Of a stretch of DNA of 64,000 bases, positions 1 to 8,988 are shown piece after piece. This DNA comes from Pachysolen tannophilus NRRL Y-2460. Its lineage: Eukaryota; Ascomycota; Pichiomycetes; Alaninales; Pachysolenaceae. The stretch spans positions 348,108 to 412,107 of the forward strand of contig KV454011.1 in assembly GCA_001661245.1 (NCBI GenBank), read 5' to 3'. The notes under the pieces were generated by a model that was not told the DNA's origin, did no database searches, and saw only the letters and a program-made list of their open reading frames with translations. Within the stretch, counting starts at the first letter, position 1. Each line of letters opens with the position of its first letter. A program made the position numbers and the translations under genes.

Positions 1-164
1 TTTTTACCCGATTTGGTAGCAATGACTAACTAACAAAAGTTTGTTGTGATCATATTGGAAAACTTTTCATTATAATGAGTGTTCTTACTAATATAATACT
101 GATTGATTGATAAACTTAATTCTTTGGAATATTAAAGAGAGTGTATTATTGTTGTTGTTTCGAT

Positions 165-1244
165 ATGGTTAAGAAGGCTGGTGTTTTAGGTGCAACAGGT
201 TCTGTTGGTCAGCGTTTTATCTTATTATTGTCGGAGCACCCAGATTTTGAATTATCGGTATTAGGTGCATCATCTAGATCTTGTGGTAAGAAATATAAAG
301 ATGCAGTTACTTGGAAGCAAACTTCATTATTACCTGATGCAGCTGGTGAGATTGTAGTTCATGAGTGTGAGTATGAGAAATTTAAAGATTGTGATATTGT
401 CTTTTCAGGTCTTGATGCAGATTTTGCTGGTCCTATTGAAAAACAATTTGTTGAAAATGGATTAGTTGTTGTTTCCAATGCTAAAAATTATAGAAGAGAA
501 ACAGATGTACCATTGATTGTTCCTATAGTTAATGTTGAACATTTAGCAGTTATTGATGAAAAAATCAAATTATCTGAAAAAAATGGAATTAAAAAACCAG
601 GTTTTATAGTATGTATTTCAAATTGTTCTACTGCTGGGTTAGTGGCACCTTTGAAACCTTTGATTGATTCATTTGGTCCATTAGATTTGATTACAACAAC
701 AACACTTCAAGCTATTTCAGGTGCAGGATTTAGTCCAGGTGTTCCTGGAATTGATATCTTGGATAATATAGTACCTTATATTTCAGGAGAAGAAGAAAAA
801 ATTGAATGGGAAACAAAAAAAATTCTTGGAAATTTCCAAGGTCAAGAATTTAAACCAGATTTCAATATAAAAGTTAGTGCTCAATGTAATAGAGTAGCTG
901 TTTCAGATGGTCATACAGAATGTATTTCTTTTAAATTTGCAAATAGACCTGCTCCTTCTTTAGAACAAGTTAAACAATGTTTGAAAAATTATGTTTGTGA
1001 TGCATATAAATTAGGTTGTCATTCTGCTCCAAAACAAACCATCCATGTCTTGGAACAAAATGATAGACCACAACCAAGATTAGATAGAGAAAGAGATAAT
1101 GGGTATGGTGTAAGTGTTGGAAGAATTAGAGAAGATCCTATATTGGATTTCAAAATGGTTGTATTATCTCATAATACAGTTATTGGAGCTGCCGGTGCTG
1201 GTATTTTGATTGGAGAAATCTTGATTAAAAAGAACTTGATCTAA
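165..1244 (+). CDS. HOM2: Aspartate-semialdehyde dehydrogenase
   Basis: The enzyme makes aspartate semialdehyde from aspartyl phosphate with NADPH, in the common threonine/methionine branch of aspartate metabolism, in the cytosol. The 359-residue protein is close to the yeast family length of about 365. It opens with the nucleotide-binding loop GVLGATGSVGQRF (residues 6-18). The catalytic cysteine is Cys154 in SNCST. The ATG at 165 is chosen because the Rossmann strand starts immediately after it; the open frame extends upstream only to a GTG. The C-terminal dimerisation part is intact. A TGACTAA heptamer at 23-29 resembles a Gcn4 half-site, which would suit amino-acid control, but one degenerate match is weak. 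Identity is essentially certain; regulation is a guess. Confidence 0.97.
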   Translation: MVKKAGVLGATGSVGQRFILLLSEHPDFELSVLGASSRSCGKKYKDAVTWKQTSLLPDAAGEIVVHECEYEKFKDCDIVFSGLDADFAGPIEKQFVENGLVVVSNAKNYRRETDVPLIVPIVNVEHLAVIDEKIKLSEKNGIKKPGFIVCISNCSTAGLVAPLKPLIDSFGPLDLITTTTLQAISGAGFSPGVPGIDILDNIVPYISGEEEKIEWETKKILGNFQGQEFKPDFNIKVSAQCNRVAVSDGHTECISFKFANRPAPSLEQVKQCLKNYVCDAYKLGCHSAPKQTIHVLEQNDRPQPRLDRERDNGYGVSVGRIREDPILDFKMVVLSHNTVIGAAGAGILIGEILIKKNLI

Positions 1245-1484
1245 AAAAATAGTTATATATCTATATATCTATATATCTATATACATATATATATCTTAGT
1301 TAGTACGTTATCGCAATTATGTATTTCTTATCGTTATTTATTTATGTAGTTGTAAAAAGGTCAAAAAAAAAAAAAAGATTTGAAATGAGATGAGATTTAA
1401 TTTAAAAAGAAAAAACATAGCCATTTGTAAGATATATAATTCAATTTAAAAATAATTTTTTTTTTAATAAGAGGAAGGCGGAAG

Positions 1485-3002
1485 ATGATACCATCGGACA
1501 ATTTGGATAAGATATCGTTCAAGACAAAGACCATTAGTTGGAATGGAAATAATTCGGTGAATAATATATTACTTCAAAATGAAAACGGACCATGTTTCTT
1601 GATATCATTAGTAAATTCATTAATTTTATCTAGAGAATTAAAATCTTATGATTCTAATGGATTCCCAGCTTTAAATTCAAGTAATGAAGATGATGAATTG
1701 GTTCCATTAAAATCATTACTCACAGCTAAAAATGTGAAACTTGTTGATTTATTGAATGAACTTTCATTATTATTACTACAATTAAATAATGATGATGGCG
1801 GTAATGAAATCTTGGATATATCTTCCATATTAAATCGATTGCAATATCTTCATACTGGAATTAATATAAATCCATCAGTGAATGATCCAATTGTTAATCT
1901 TGCCAATGATGAAGTATTGAAAATATGCAACCATCTTGGGTTAAAAGTTATACATGGATGGTTAATCGATCAAGATAATAATGCTAATGAAGATGATATC
2001 TTAAAGAAATTAGATAATTATGAAAATATTCAAAATTATTTATTAACCAGAATTGATGAAATGAGTGAATTACTGAATAAATATTTTTTTTTACAAAAAT
2101 TAGATATGAATAGATTTAGTACTGATTTAAATTATATTTTTGAAATTATTGATGAATTTGAAAAAGAACAACAAAATAATAATCAAGATAATAATATTTC
2201 AACAATAATTGAAAATTTACAAAATTATTACAAAATTAAATCTTTTCTTTTAGATAATCCAACTCAATTGACAAATTATGGATTAAATAAACTTTCTGAA
2301 AAAACTTTAGAAATTGATTCTATTTCAATTTTTTTCAGAAATGATCATTTCAATACTATTTATAGGCACCCTAAGATCAATGACCCTTCAAATAATGATC
2401 TATTTCTCTTGTTGATAGATGAAGGTTATAATAATGATGAAATGGTTTGGGAATGTTTGAAAACTATTAATGGTGATGAAAATTATCTTTGTGATGGGAA
2501 TTTCAAAATTGTAGGTAACGTCAATAAAGATAAAAAAAATAATAATCTGGTAGATGTTGATCCTTCTAACTCATCAAATAATACAGGAGGAGAATTTATT
2601 GAGGGGAAAATTGTCAGTGATGAAACTGACAAAATTGACTATAATGATTACCTGCTAGATTCTGATGATGAAAAATTAGGAGGCTTAACAAATGATGAAA
2701 GAATTGCTAGAAATTTACAAAAAGAAGAAGATGAAAATTATGCAAGAGGCCTACAAAATAGGTTTAATGATGAACTGACTGCTAATTTCTTGAAAAGTCA
2801 AAAGAAGAACAAAGATAATAAGAAAAAAATTACCAATACTACAAAAAATGAAAAGAATAGTAGACCTGGATCAGCTACTGCAAATAAGAGACAAAATATG
2901 GGAAGTTTCACTGGTGAAACCACTTCCAGTATTAACACTAAAGCTACAAATGCAGACACGAAGAATAAGAACAAGTCAAAGGAAGGTTGTGTTATTGTTT
3001 AA
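1485..3002 (+). CDS. MIY1: MINDY-family deubiquitinase with C-terminal CaaX box
   Basis: This 505-residue protein matches the MINDY (FAM63/DUF544) cysteine proteases, which trim K48-linked ubiquitin chains. Visible catalytic elements are Gln31 and Cys37 in QNENGPCF and His288 in the FFRNDHFNT motif, with the same Gln-Cys spacing of six as human MINDY-1. The catalytic core runs from about 10 to 345. A helical, charged tail follows; residues 395-430 contain an NDERIARNLQKEEDENYAR segment that looks like a ubiquitin-interacting helix. The last four residues, CVIV, form a CaaX prenylation box, a feature also predicted for Saccharomyces MIY1 and its paralogue, so membrane anchoring is likely. Which of the two Saccharomyces paralogues it corresponds to cannot be decided. 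Confidence 0.88.
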   Translation: MIPSDNLDKISFKTKTISWNGNNSVNNILLQNENGPCFLISLVNSLILSRELKSYDSNGFPALNSSNEDDELVPLKSLLTAKNVKLVDLLNELSLLLLQLNNDDGGNEILDISSILNRLQYLHTGININPSVNDPIVNLANDEVLKICNHLGLKVIHGWLIDQDNNANEDDILKKLDNYENIQNYLLTRIDEMSELLNKYFFLQKLDMNRFSTDLNYIFEIIDEFEKEQQNNNQDNNISTIIENLQNYYKIKSFLLDNPTQLTNYGLNKLSEKTLEIDSISIFFRNDHFNTIYRHPKINDPSNNDLFLLLIDEGYNNDEMVWECLKTINGDENYLCDGNFKIVGNVNKDKKNNNLVDVDPSNSSNNTGGEFIEGKIVSDETDKIDYNDYLLDSDDEKLGGLTNDERIARNLQKEEDENYARGLQNRFNDELTANFLKSQKKNKDNKKKITNTTKNEKNSRPGSATANKRQNMGSFTGETTSSINTKATNADTKNKNKSKEGCVIV

Positions 3003-3503
3003 ATGGGTACGGATTGGGGAGTTTTCTTTTTTTTTTTTTTTTAATTTCTATTTTTTTACTTACTACTACTTACTTACTTATCTTTTATGTTTTATGTGAT
3101 GACTTTTTTTTTTTTTTTTTTTTGTCTTTTTCTGAGAGCGAGAAATACATTATATACACCTTTTTTATTTTATTTTTTTTTTTATTTTCTTCTTAAAAAA
3201 CTATACATCTTTTTTAGATACAATAATCTGAGTTCTCTATATCAAAAAATATGATAATTATAATATATAATCAATTAAGTCAATTAAAGAATCAATTGAT
3301 AACGATAAAATCTAATATGAAAAACTAGTGGTAGTGTATTATATATCAATTTGACAAAAGAGGAAATAGTTTAAATGCTGCAAATTTGTACATTTTTAGA
3401 AAATATATTTATATATATATAAGAAAAGAAGAGTTTATTCACACATAGCCAGTAATTGAGTAATTAATTAAATAAATATCTTAAGGTGTGATTTAATTTG
3501 TAA
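3003..3503. other. Intergenic, MINDY gene 3' end to PAQR gene promoter
   Basis: This stretch has long T tracts (3025-3042, 3103-3123, 3171-3183), typical of a 3' untranslated and termination region, then A/T-rich promoter DNA with a TATATATA run at 3410-3420. Short open frames here are poly-Phe artefacts. No RNA gene or conserved element is seen. Confidence 0.6.
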
Positions 3504-4490
3504 ATGGCATCAGGTGAGTTATTGTTTAGAGAATCTTCGTTGAGGCTGCTGGATGATGAAACGCGGGAAGGGTTATTGAATGGTAATAATGGTATTACAG
3601 CATCGACATCATCATGTTCAGTTATTACTGCGACAGCGGTAAATGGCGGTTCAAATTCTGAGTTGAATAATAGAGAAGAAAATATTTCTAAGAAAAAATT
3701 ATTTACTTGGGATGAAATTCCTGAATGGCAAAGAGATAATCATTATATTAGAAAAGGATATGTTAGAGAAACTTTATCATTTGAGCTATGCTTAGATTCA
3801 TTAAGTTATTTCCATAATGAATCAGTTAATATTTATACACATTTAATACCTGGATTTTCAGTTTTATTATCATTAGGATTTTTTTTAATACTGGGGAAAC
3901 ATTTTATACCAGCATATCTGTCTACAACTTTTTTAGATTATTTTTTTATTGATTTATTTTTATTTGGATTAAGTTGTTGTCTTTCACTTAGTGCTGGGTT
4001 TCATTGTTTTAAATGTCATTCTGATCCTATATTAAGACTTGGAAACAAATTTGATTATTTAGGCATAGTAACATTGATTGTTACATCAATGGTTGGGATC
4101 ATATATTATTCTTATATTGATCATCCACTGATTCTGTATTTTTTCGCTAGTATCACTTTTATATTGGGATTTATATGTTCTATAATAAGTATAAAAGAAA
4201 AATTTAGTCATCCAGATTTTAGAGCTATTAGAGCATTTATGTTTATAATATTTGGACTTTCTGGTGTTTTCCCAGTACTTTATGGAATTCATACATTTGG
4301 ATGGGATGAATCAGTTAAGAGATCAAGTTTAAACTATTTAATAATGGAAGGAGCACTTTATATTACTGGTGCTTTGTTATATGCATTTAGAATTCCAGAA
4401 AAATTTAATCCAGGAAAATATGATTTCATTGGTCACTCACATCAAATATTTCATTTGTTTGTTATTTCTGCTCTGTATTGTCATTGGTAA
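3504..4490 (+). CDS. PAQR / IZH-type seven-helix membrane protein
   Basis: The 328-residue protein belongs to the progestin/adipoQ receptor (HlyIII) family, the yeast IZH proteins linked to zinc and sterol homeostasis. After a variable, Ser/Thr-rich cytosolic N-terminus (1-65) comes the family signature around residues 68-115 (WDEIPEWQRDNHYIRKGYR-like, then HNESVNIYTHL). About seven hydrophobic helices follow. The zinc ligands of the family are present as His167 in SAGFHCFKCH and His313 and His317 in GHSHQIFHLF. The C-terminus stops right after the last helix and lacks the short tail of many relatives. Size fits IZH1/IZH2/IZH4 better than the longer IZH3, but I cannot assign a single orthologue. 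Codon 324 is a CTG where homologues have alanine (see findings). Confidence 0.9.
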   Translation: MASGELLFRESSLRLLDDETREGLLNGNNGITASTSSCSVITATAVNGGSNSELNNREENISKKKLFTWDEIPEWQRDNHYIRKGYVRETLSFELCLDSLSYFHNESVNIYTHLIPGFSVLLSLGFFLILGKHFIPAYLSTTFLDYFFIDLFLFGLSCCLSLSAGFHCFKCHSDPILRLGNKFDYLGIVTLIVTSMVGIIYYSYIDHPLILYFFASITFILGFICSIISIKEKFSHPDFRAIRAFMFIIFGLSGVFPVLYGIHTFGWDESVKRSSLNYLIMEGALYITGALLYAFRIPEKFNPGKYDFIGHSHQIFHLFVISALYCHW

Positions 4491-4667
4491 TAAAAACGAG
4501 GAAAAACTATTCGTTTGTGGTGGAGCCATATTTTAATAAACTAATTAAATTAAATTGTATAATAATTTTTTTTTTTTTATTTTATAAATTCATATAATCA
4601 AATCAATATAATTATATTTAAAATTGTGATCAAACCAACTTTTCATGACAATATTTATAAGAACGAA

Positions 4668-6617
4668 TTAACAGTTCCACCAATTAATAATTTTTTTGCA
4701 ACTCTTCATCAACAAATTCTTGTCCAAGAGACCATCATTCGTCAATAAATATAACTCATAATTTTTCGTTATTATCACAATACCTAATATTTCTTTATTG
4801 TTCGAATTTTTAAGCTTAACATATGAAATAAAATTACTTGTTTGACTATTCGAATTATAATGATTTAAAACAATAGTATGAAGTTTCTTGTAAATATACA
4901 TTATTTTGGAATATTTTTCATCTTCTTTCCCCCTCAAAATCAAGTTTCCAGAACAATTATCAATTTCTGGGAACACATATTGAATATGTTTCTTAGATTT
5001 GTAAATAAAATGACGAATTAATGGAGTAGGAATATCAACATTAATCAAGATTCCTGCTCTTGGAGAAAATAAAGATTTAACCATTTCTTTGTAAATGTTG
5101 TTTGTACCCATTATCATTGAATTAATGACATTATTACTCATTTCTCTCATTTCAAAAAATGAATTTCTATCGGCAGATATCAATATTAAAGCTATTTTAT
5201 TCTTATCTATTATGTAGTCATCAATTTCTTCATGATTGTAATCGTTGAATGTCTCAAATTTTGATAAATCAATAAACTTGATAAAACAATATAAAAATCC
5301 ATTGAGGTTAAAATTTGGTAAACAAATAGGAACCCAAAATTCTTCTTCACTGTATGAGTTATCATTTGAAGTTTTAAAAGTGTTTGTATTAAATACCATC
5401 TCAAATAATAACTGCAAATCAGAAGTATGTAACGAATGGCGCCTCGGTCTAAGGATACTTATCAATCTTCCTTTTGGAGCCACTATCAACCCATATAATA
5501 AATTAGGAGTCCTATTTGATAATAGTAGTTGATCCAATTTCAATCTTATAGATTTTTTTAATTTTAAACATTGTAAACCACCAATGATCAATCCCGGATT
5601 CAACCCATTACAAAGATCATTGCAAATTGAGTCTAATACAGAAAGATCAGATCGACCTAACAATTTCCTTAAATCAAAATTTTCTCTTTTAGTGAAAACT
5701 TTTAAAATATGAGGTCTTGATAATGTAGATAATAAGAAATTATATAAAAATTGTAATTGTTGTAATAATTGTAAATCACTTTCTGATTCAGTGGTAGATG
5801 ATGATGAAGAAACAGCCATTAAAATTATTGGCGACTGGTTTAAGAAAGTAAACCTCGTGTTGCTGGATGTAGTAAATGATTTCAAGTTATCGTCATTATG
5901 TTCATTGAAATAAGATATTATTGTTTGTATAATTCCCATATACCCTGTTATAACCTCATCTGAACCATGCATTGAGTATATTGGTTTCCCAGCAGAAGAC
6001 AAAATGAAGAAATGTTTCTTGTGCTTATAAAAATCATCAATATCGTTATTATTATCGGAATATTCTCTGGTGATGTTGAAATCAAATTCATCCAATATAT
6101 CATTCCCGGCTGGGCGTGTGCTTATATTACTTGAATATATGGATTCTCCCAACATACTCTTATTATCATTTATCAATTCTTCCAACAATTGCTCTACCCC
6201 ATCACCATTTTCATCTGCTTCTTCTTCTGTTCCAAGACCATCTCTCAATATATGATCACTGTGGTTTCTGAAAACTTTAATAGTTGGTGTACTGCTTTTT
6301 CCTGTAGAATTTGAAATAAAGCTTTCTAATTGCCCATCTCCATCCAGCTCAATATTGTCCAAGTTACCATCAAACACACTAACTGAATCAGCATTCAAAG
6401 ACATGGTCGGCTTAGCTCTTAAAATCGAGCTCGGGTTATACAATAATGACTTGTTTGGGAATAATGATATTGAAGACTTTGTATTGCTTAACAGTGGCCT
6501 GGTCAAAAGCGATGTTTGATTACCATCGTCGTCATCATCATAATAAGACGGCTTGAAATAATCATCATTCACCTCAACCAGGTTATTATTATTGATATTG
6601 CGGTTGTTCTGATCCAT
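4668..6617 (-). CDS. MON1: Vacuolar fusion protein Mon1
   Basis: Mon1 pairs with Ccz1 as the guanine-nucleotide exchange factor that loads Ypt7/Rab7 on late endosomes, vacuoles and autophagosomes. The 649-residue product is almost the same length as Saccharomyces Mon1 (644). An acidic, low-complexity N-terminal 200 residues precede the conserved core. The core opens with HKKHFFILSSAGKPIYSMHG and continues through the longin-type repeats (about 203-310, 330-470, 490-645). The ATG at 6617 is the only reasonable start and lies 146 bp from the divergent BIT61 start, so the two share a short promoter. VPS16, 22 kb away, acts in the same vacuole-fusion pathway, but the genes are not clustered. Confidence 0.95.
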   Translation of the reverse strand: MDQNNRNINNNNLVEVNDDYFKPSYYDDDDDGNQTSLLTRPLLSNTKSSISLFPNKSLLYNPSSILRAKPTMSLNADSVSVFDGNLDNIELDGDGQLESFISNSTGKSSTPTIKVFRNHSDHILRDGLGTEEEADENGDGVEQLLEELINDNKSMLGESIYSSNISTRPAGNDILDEFDFNITREYSDNNNDIDDFYKHKKHFFILSSAGKPIYSMHGSDEVITGYMGIIQTIISYFNEHNDDNLKSFTTSSNTRFTFLNQSPIILMAVSSSSSTTESESDLQLLQQLQFLYNFLLSTLSRPHILKVFTKRENFDLRKLLGRSDLSVLDSICNDLCNGLNPGLIIGGLQCLKLKKSIRLKLDQLLLSNRTPNLLYGLIVAPKGRLISILRPRRHSLHTSDLQLLFEMVFNTNTFKTSNDNSYSEEEFWVPICLPNFNLNGFLYCFIKFIDLSKFETFNDYNHEEIDDYIIDKNKIALILISADRNSFFEMREMSNNVINSMIMGTNNIYKEMVKSLFSPRAGILINVDIPTPLIRHFIYKSKKHIQYVFPEIDNCSGNLILRGKEDEKYSKIMYIYKKLHTIVLNHYNSNSQTSNFISYVKLKNSNNKEILGIVIITKNYELYLLTNDGLLDKNLLMKSCKKIINWWNC

Positions 6618-6700
6618 TCTACTGAATCATTGTTCTTTATCGCTAATTAAATATAAAAAATAATAATAGTTACCTATTTTGATGATGTTTAATGTTACTT

Positions 6701-6732
<32 letters not shown>

Positions 6733-6763
6733 CAAATAAAATTGAACAGATAATAGTTCAAGA
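6618..6763. promoter_or_regulatory. Shared divergent promoter MON1 / BIT61
   Basis: These 146 bp separate two divergent start codons. They hold TTTATTTATTTATTTAATTAATTAATTA-like simple sequence (6700-6730, written here only as a description of TTTA and TTAA repeats) and no other recognisable site. Both genes must be driven from here. Confidence 0.5.
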
Positions 6764-8785
6764 ATGGAAATTCAAGAGAGGAAACCAACGGCAAATTCTA
6801 TCAAGTTTGCCCATACCAGGACTCCTTCAACTTCATCCAATAATAATATAGATATCACTAATATTCAACCTCCGCCAGCTAGAAGATCATCTGTTTCGAA
6901 CTATGGTAGATCTTCAATAGATTCAATAAGGTCGAATTCTTCTGTGAATTCGTCAACTTCTTCCCTTGTGGTGGATGATCAAAAGAATAATGGGATTGGG
7001 AATAGTAATAACAATGATAGCAAATCATTTATGTTCAGGAACAAGAATAATTCATCGAATAACATGTTACCTTTAACTAAGACAGTTTCATTTAGCAGTA
7101 TATTAACAAATGATAATGCTAGTAATAACACTGGGAGCTCTGCTACTGGTAATGCCAATGTCAGAACTGCAAAGTCTGCAAATAGACTCAGTCGACTTTT
7201 TAATTCAAATCAGTTTATAAGAAGGAAAAAAAGTATAGATGATGTGAGTGGGAAACGTAATAAGGTGTATCAGAACGCTGATGACTCGTCGAGTGATTCC
7301 TTATCAAGCTCAATAGTATTATCTCCCAAAATCAAGCCAGTAGGTTCTTCAAATGAATCACTGGTAGGCTATAGAACTGCAAATCATGATAGTAGTGGTA
7401 GTCTTGGAGGTGGAGCCGGTGGTTCGTTATTGGAAAGAGAATTATCTAGGCTGAAATCGGTAAAGGATAAAAAAAGAGTTAAAAAACCTGTTGATCTTTC
7501 AATTCAGACATCAAATTTGATACCTAATAGCTCCAATACTGGTGTCAAGAGAATAATATCACCATTGGGAAGTAAAGCTCCAAGAGGAGAATTGGGTGAG
7601 AATTCAAACGACTCAACAGAATTATCAAGACAACACAAGTATCATCCTTTGAACCATTTGCATATAAACCATCATAATTTATTAGTAAAGTCAAGATTAC
7701 AGAAAGATTATAATCCTCTTTCATCATCTTCTTCGAATTCTAAATTGGTTTCCGATAGTGGACAAACATTGTATTCTTTTTCAACTACAAATAATAACAT
7801 TAACGGTGTTAGTAACACAACTGGAAGTGGTAATAAAGATGGAAGTACTGGAAACAATAATTCAGGAGGAATAGTCACGTCTACAGACTTGCAGAGAACC
7901 TTGATGCAATTGGAGAATTTAAATCTAAATAATTTGAAATATGTTGAAGACAAGGAAAATATTGCAGATGATTCTTGGAATCTTTTAACTTCATTGATTA
8001 TGCCCTTATTTAAATGTGATAATCTCAAGGTACCCATTGAAGATTTAAACAAGTTGTGTTATTTATACATTTTTTTAAGATTTCAAGAATTTTCAGATAG
8101 AAATGAAGCTCTTAGTTCAGTGAATTCCATCTCAAATGGTAATACAACACCATTGTCGAAAACAACAGTTTTTGATGAAGTTCAAGAGCTATTTAAAAAT
8201 GGTTTTAGCATATACCTTAACAATGTTTATCTGGTTGAAACCAGAGGTTCTTCAACTTCGCTCAAGTCATTATATTCTAGTTTATCACTATCGCAACTTT
8301 TAAAAAGAAAACCATTCCAATCCAAGTTGTCCTTATTATGGGATTATTTCTTGACACATATCTTGTATTATTTAGAAGCCATTTTTTTACCATTACAACA
8401 AGAAATTGATGGTGTTGGACCGATCTTAAGCCCATATAGTAAGCACAAAAAATTTTGGTTTGATTATTTGAAAATCGATAATTTGAAAACTGTCAGTAAA
8501 ATATATGAAATTAAATTATTACTGTTGTTAAATTTTAGAGATAAAGTGGTGATACCCTTATATGAGACAGAATATTTCAATAATCTCACCGAACAGTTTA
8601 TAATTGAAGAAGAAGATGAAGGAGATAACACCGAGGTGAAAATTGAAGATGAGAAGCATATAGAGGAATATTTACCTATTAAATTAAAGCTCATTCAATG
8701 CTTGAGCACATTAAAACGAATAGATTCAAGCGATACAAAACAGTACATCATAGAAAAGCTACTAAGAGAGACAATCAACAGTTGA
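6764..8785 (+). CDS. BIT61: TORC2 subunit Bit61/Bit2-like (HbrB domain)
   Basis: This is a 673-residue protein with a Ser/Asn-rich disordered N-terminal 380 residues and a conserved C-terminal HbrB domain (about 395-665). Recognisable family segments are SWNLLTSLIMPLFKCDNLK, the LCYLYIFLRFQE stretch, and WDYFLTHILYYLEAIFLPLQ. In yeast this family (Bit61, Bit2; Protor in animals) binds the Avo3/Tsc11 subunit of TOR complex 2 at the plasma membrane. Saccharomyces has two paralogues of about 545 residues, and I cannot tell which is closer. The extra length is all in the disordered part. The ATG at 6764 gives a charged N-terminus; no alternative is better. Confidence 0.88.
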   Translation: MEIQERKPTANSIKFAHTRTPSTSSNNNIDITNIQPPPARRSSVSNYGRSSIDSIRSNSSVNSSTSSLVVDDQKNNGIGNSNNNDSKSFMFRNKNNSSNNMLPLTKTVSFSSILTNDNASNNTGSSATGNANVRTAKSANRLSRLFNSNQFIRRKKSIDDVSGKRNKVYQNADDSSSDSLSSSIVLSPKIKPVGSSNESLVGYRTANHDSSGSLGGGAGGSLLERELSRLKSVKDKKRVKKPVDLSIQTSNLIPNSSNTGVKRIISPLGSKAPRGELGENSNDSTELSRQHKYHPLNHLHINHHNLLVKSRLQKDYNPLSSSSSNSKLVSDSGQTLYSFSTTNNNINGVSNTTGSGNKDGSTGNNNSGGIVTSTDLQRTLMQLENLNLNNLKYVEDKENIADDSWNLLTSLIMPLFKCDNLKVPIEDLNKLCYLYIFLRFQEFSDRNEALSSVNSISNGNTTPLSKTTVFDEVQELFKNGFSIYLNNVYLVETRGSSTSLKSLYSSLSLSQLLKRKPFQSKLSLLWDYFLTHILYYLEAIFLPLQQEIDGVGPILSPYSKHKKFWFDYLKIDNLKTVSKIYEIKLLLLLNFRDKVVIPLYETEYFNNLTEQFIIEEEDEGDNTEVKIEDEKHIEEYLPIKLKLIQCLSTLKRIDSSDTKQYIIEKLLRETINS

Positions 8786-8988
8786 ACTGGATTTGGTTTT
8801 GTAATTTCTTTCTTTTCATTATATTGTATATATTGCGTAAATAGTTGGAAATGTAAGTTTTTTGGGGTATTATTAATTTCTGACACGTTTGATAAGGGTC
8901 TAAGATAAAGATGTAAATATAAAATAAAATAAAATAAATAAATAATTAAATATATAGTGAAATAGATAGATGAATAGTATGAGCAAGC

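Noticed and set aside
3094-3134. GTGATGA ... CTGA as a C/D RNA
   Set aside because: The interval is almost only T; no guide could exist and it would terminate RNA polymerase III.
3480-3490. Half of a Zap1 zinc-response element (AAGGT) 14-20 bp before the PAQR start
   Set aside because: Only one half-site matches and it is too close to the start codon.
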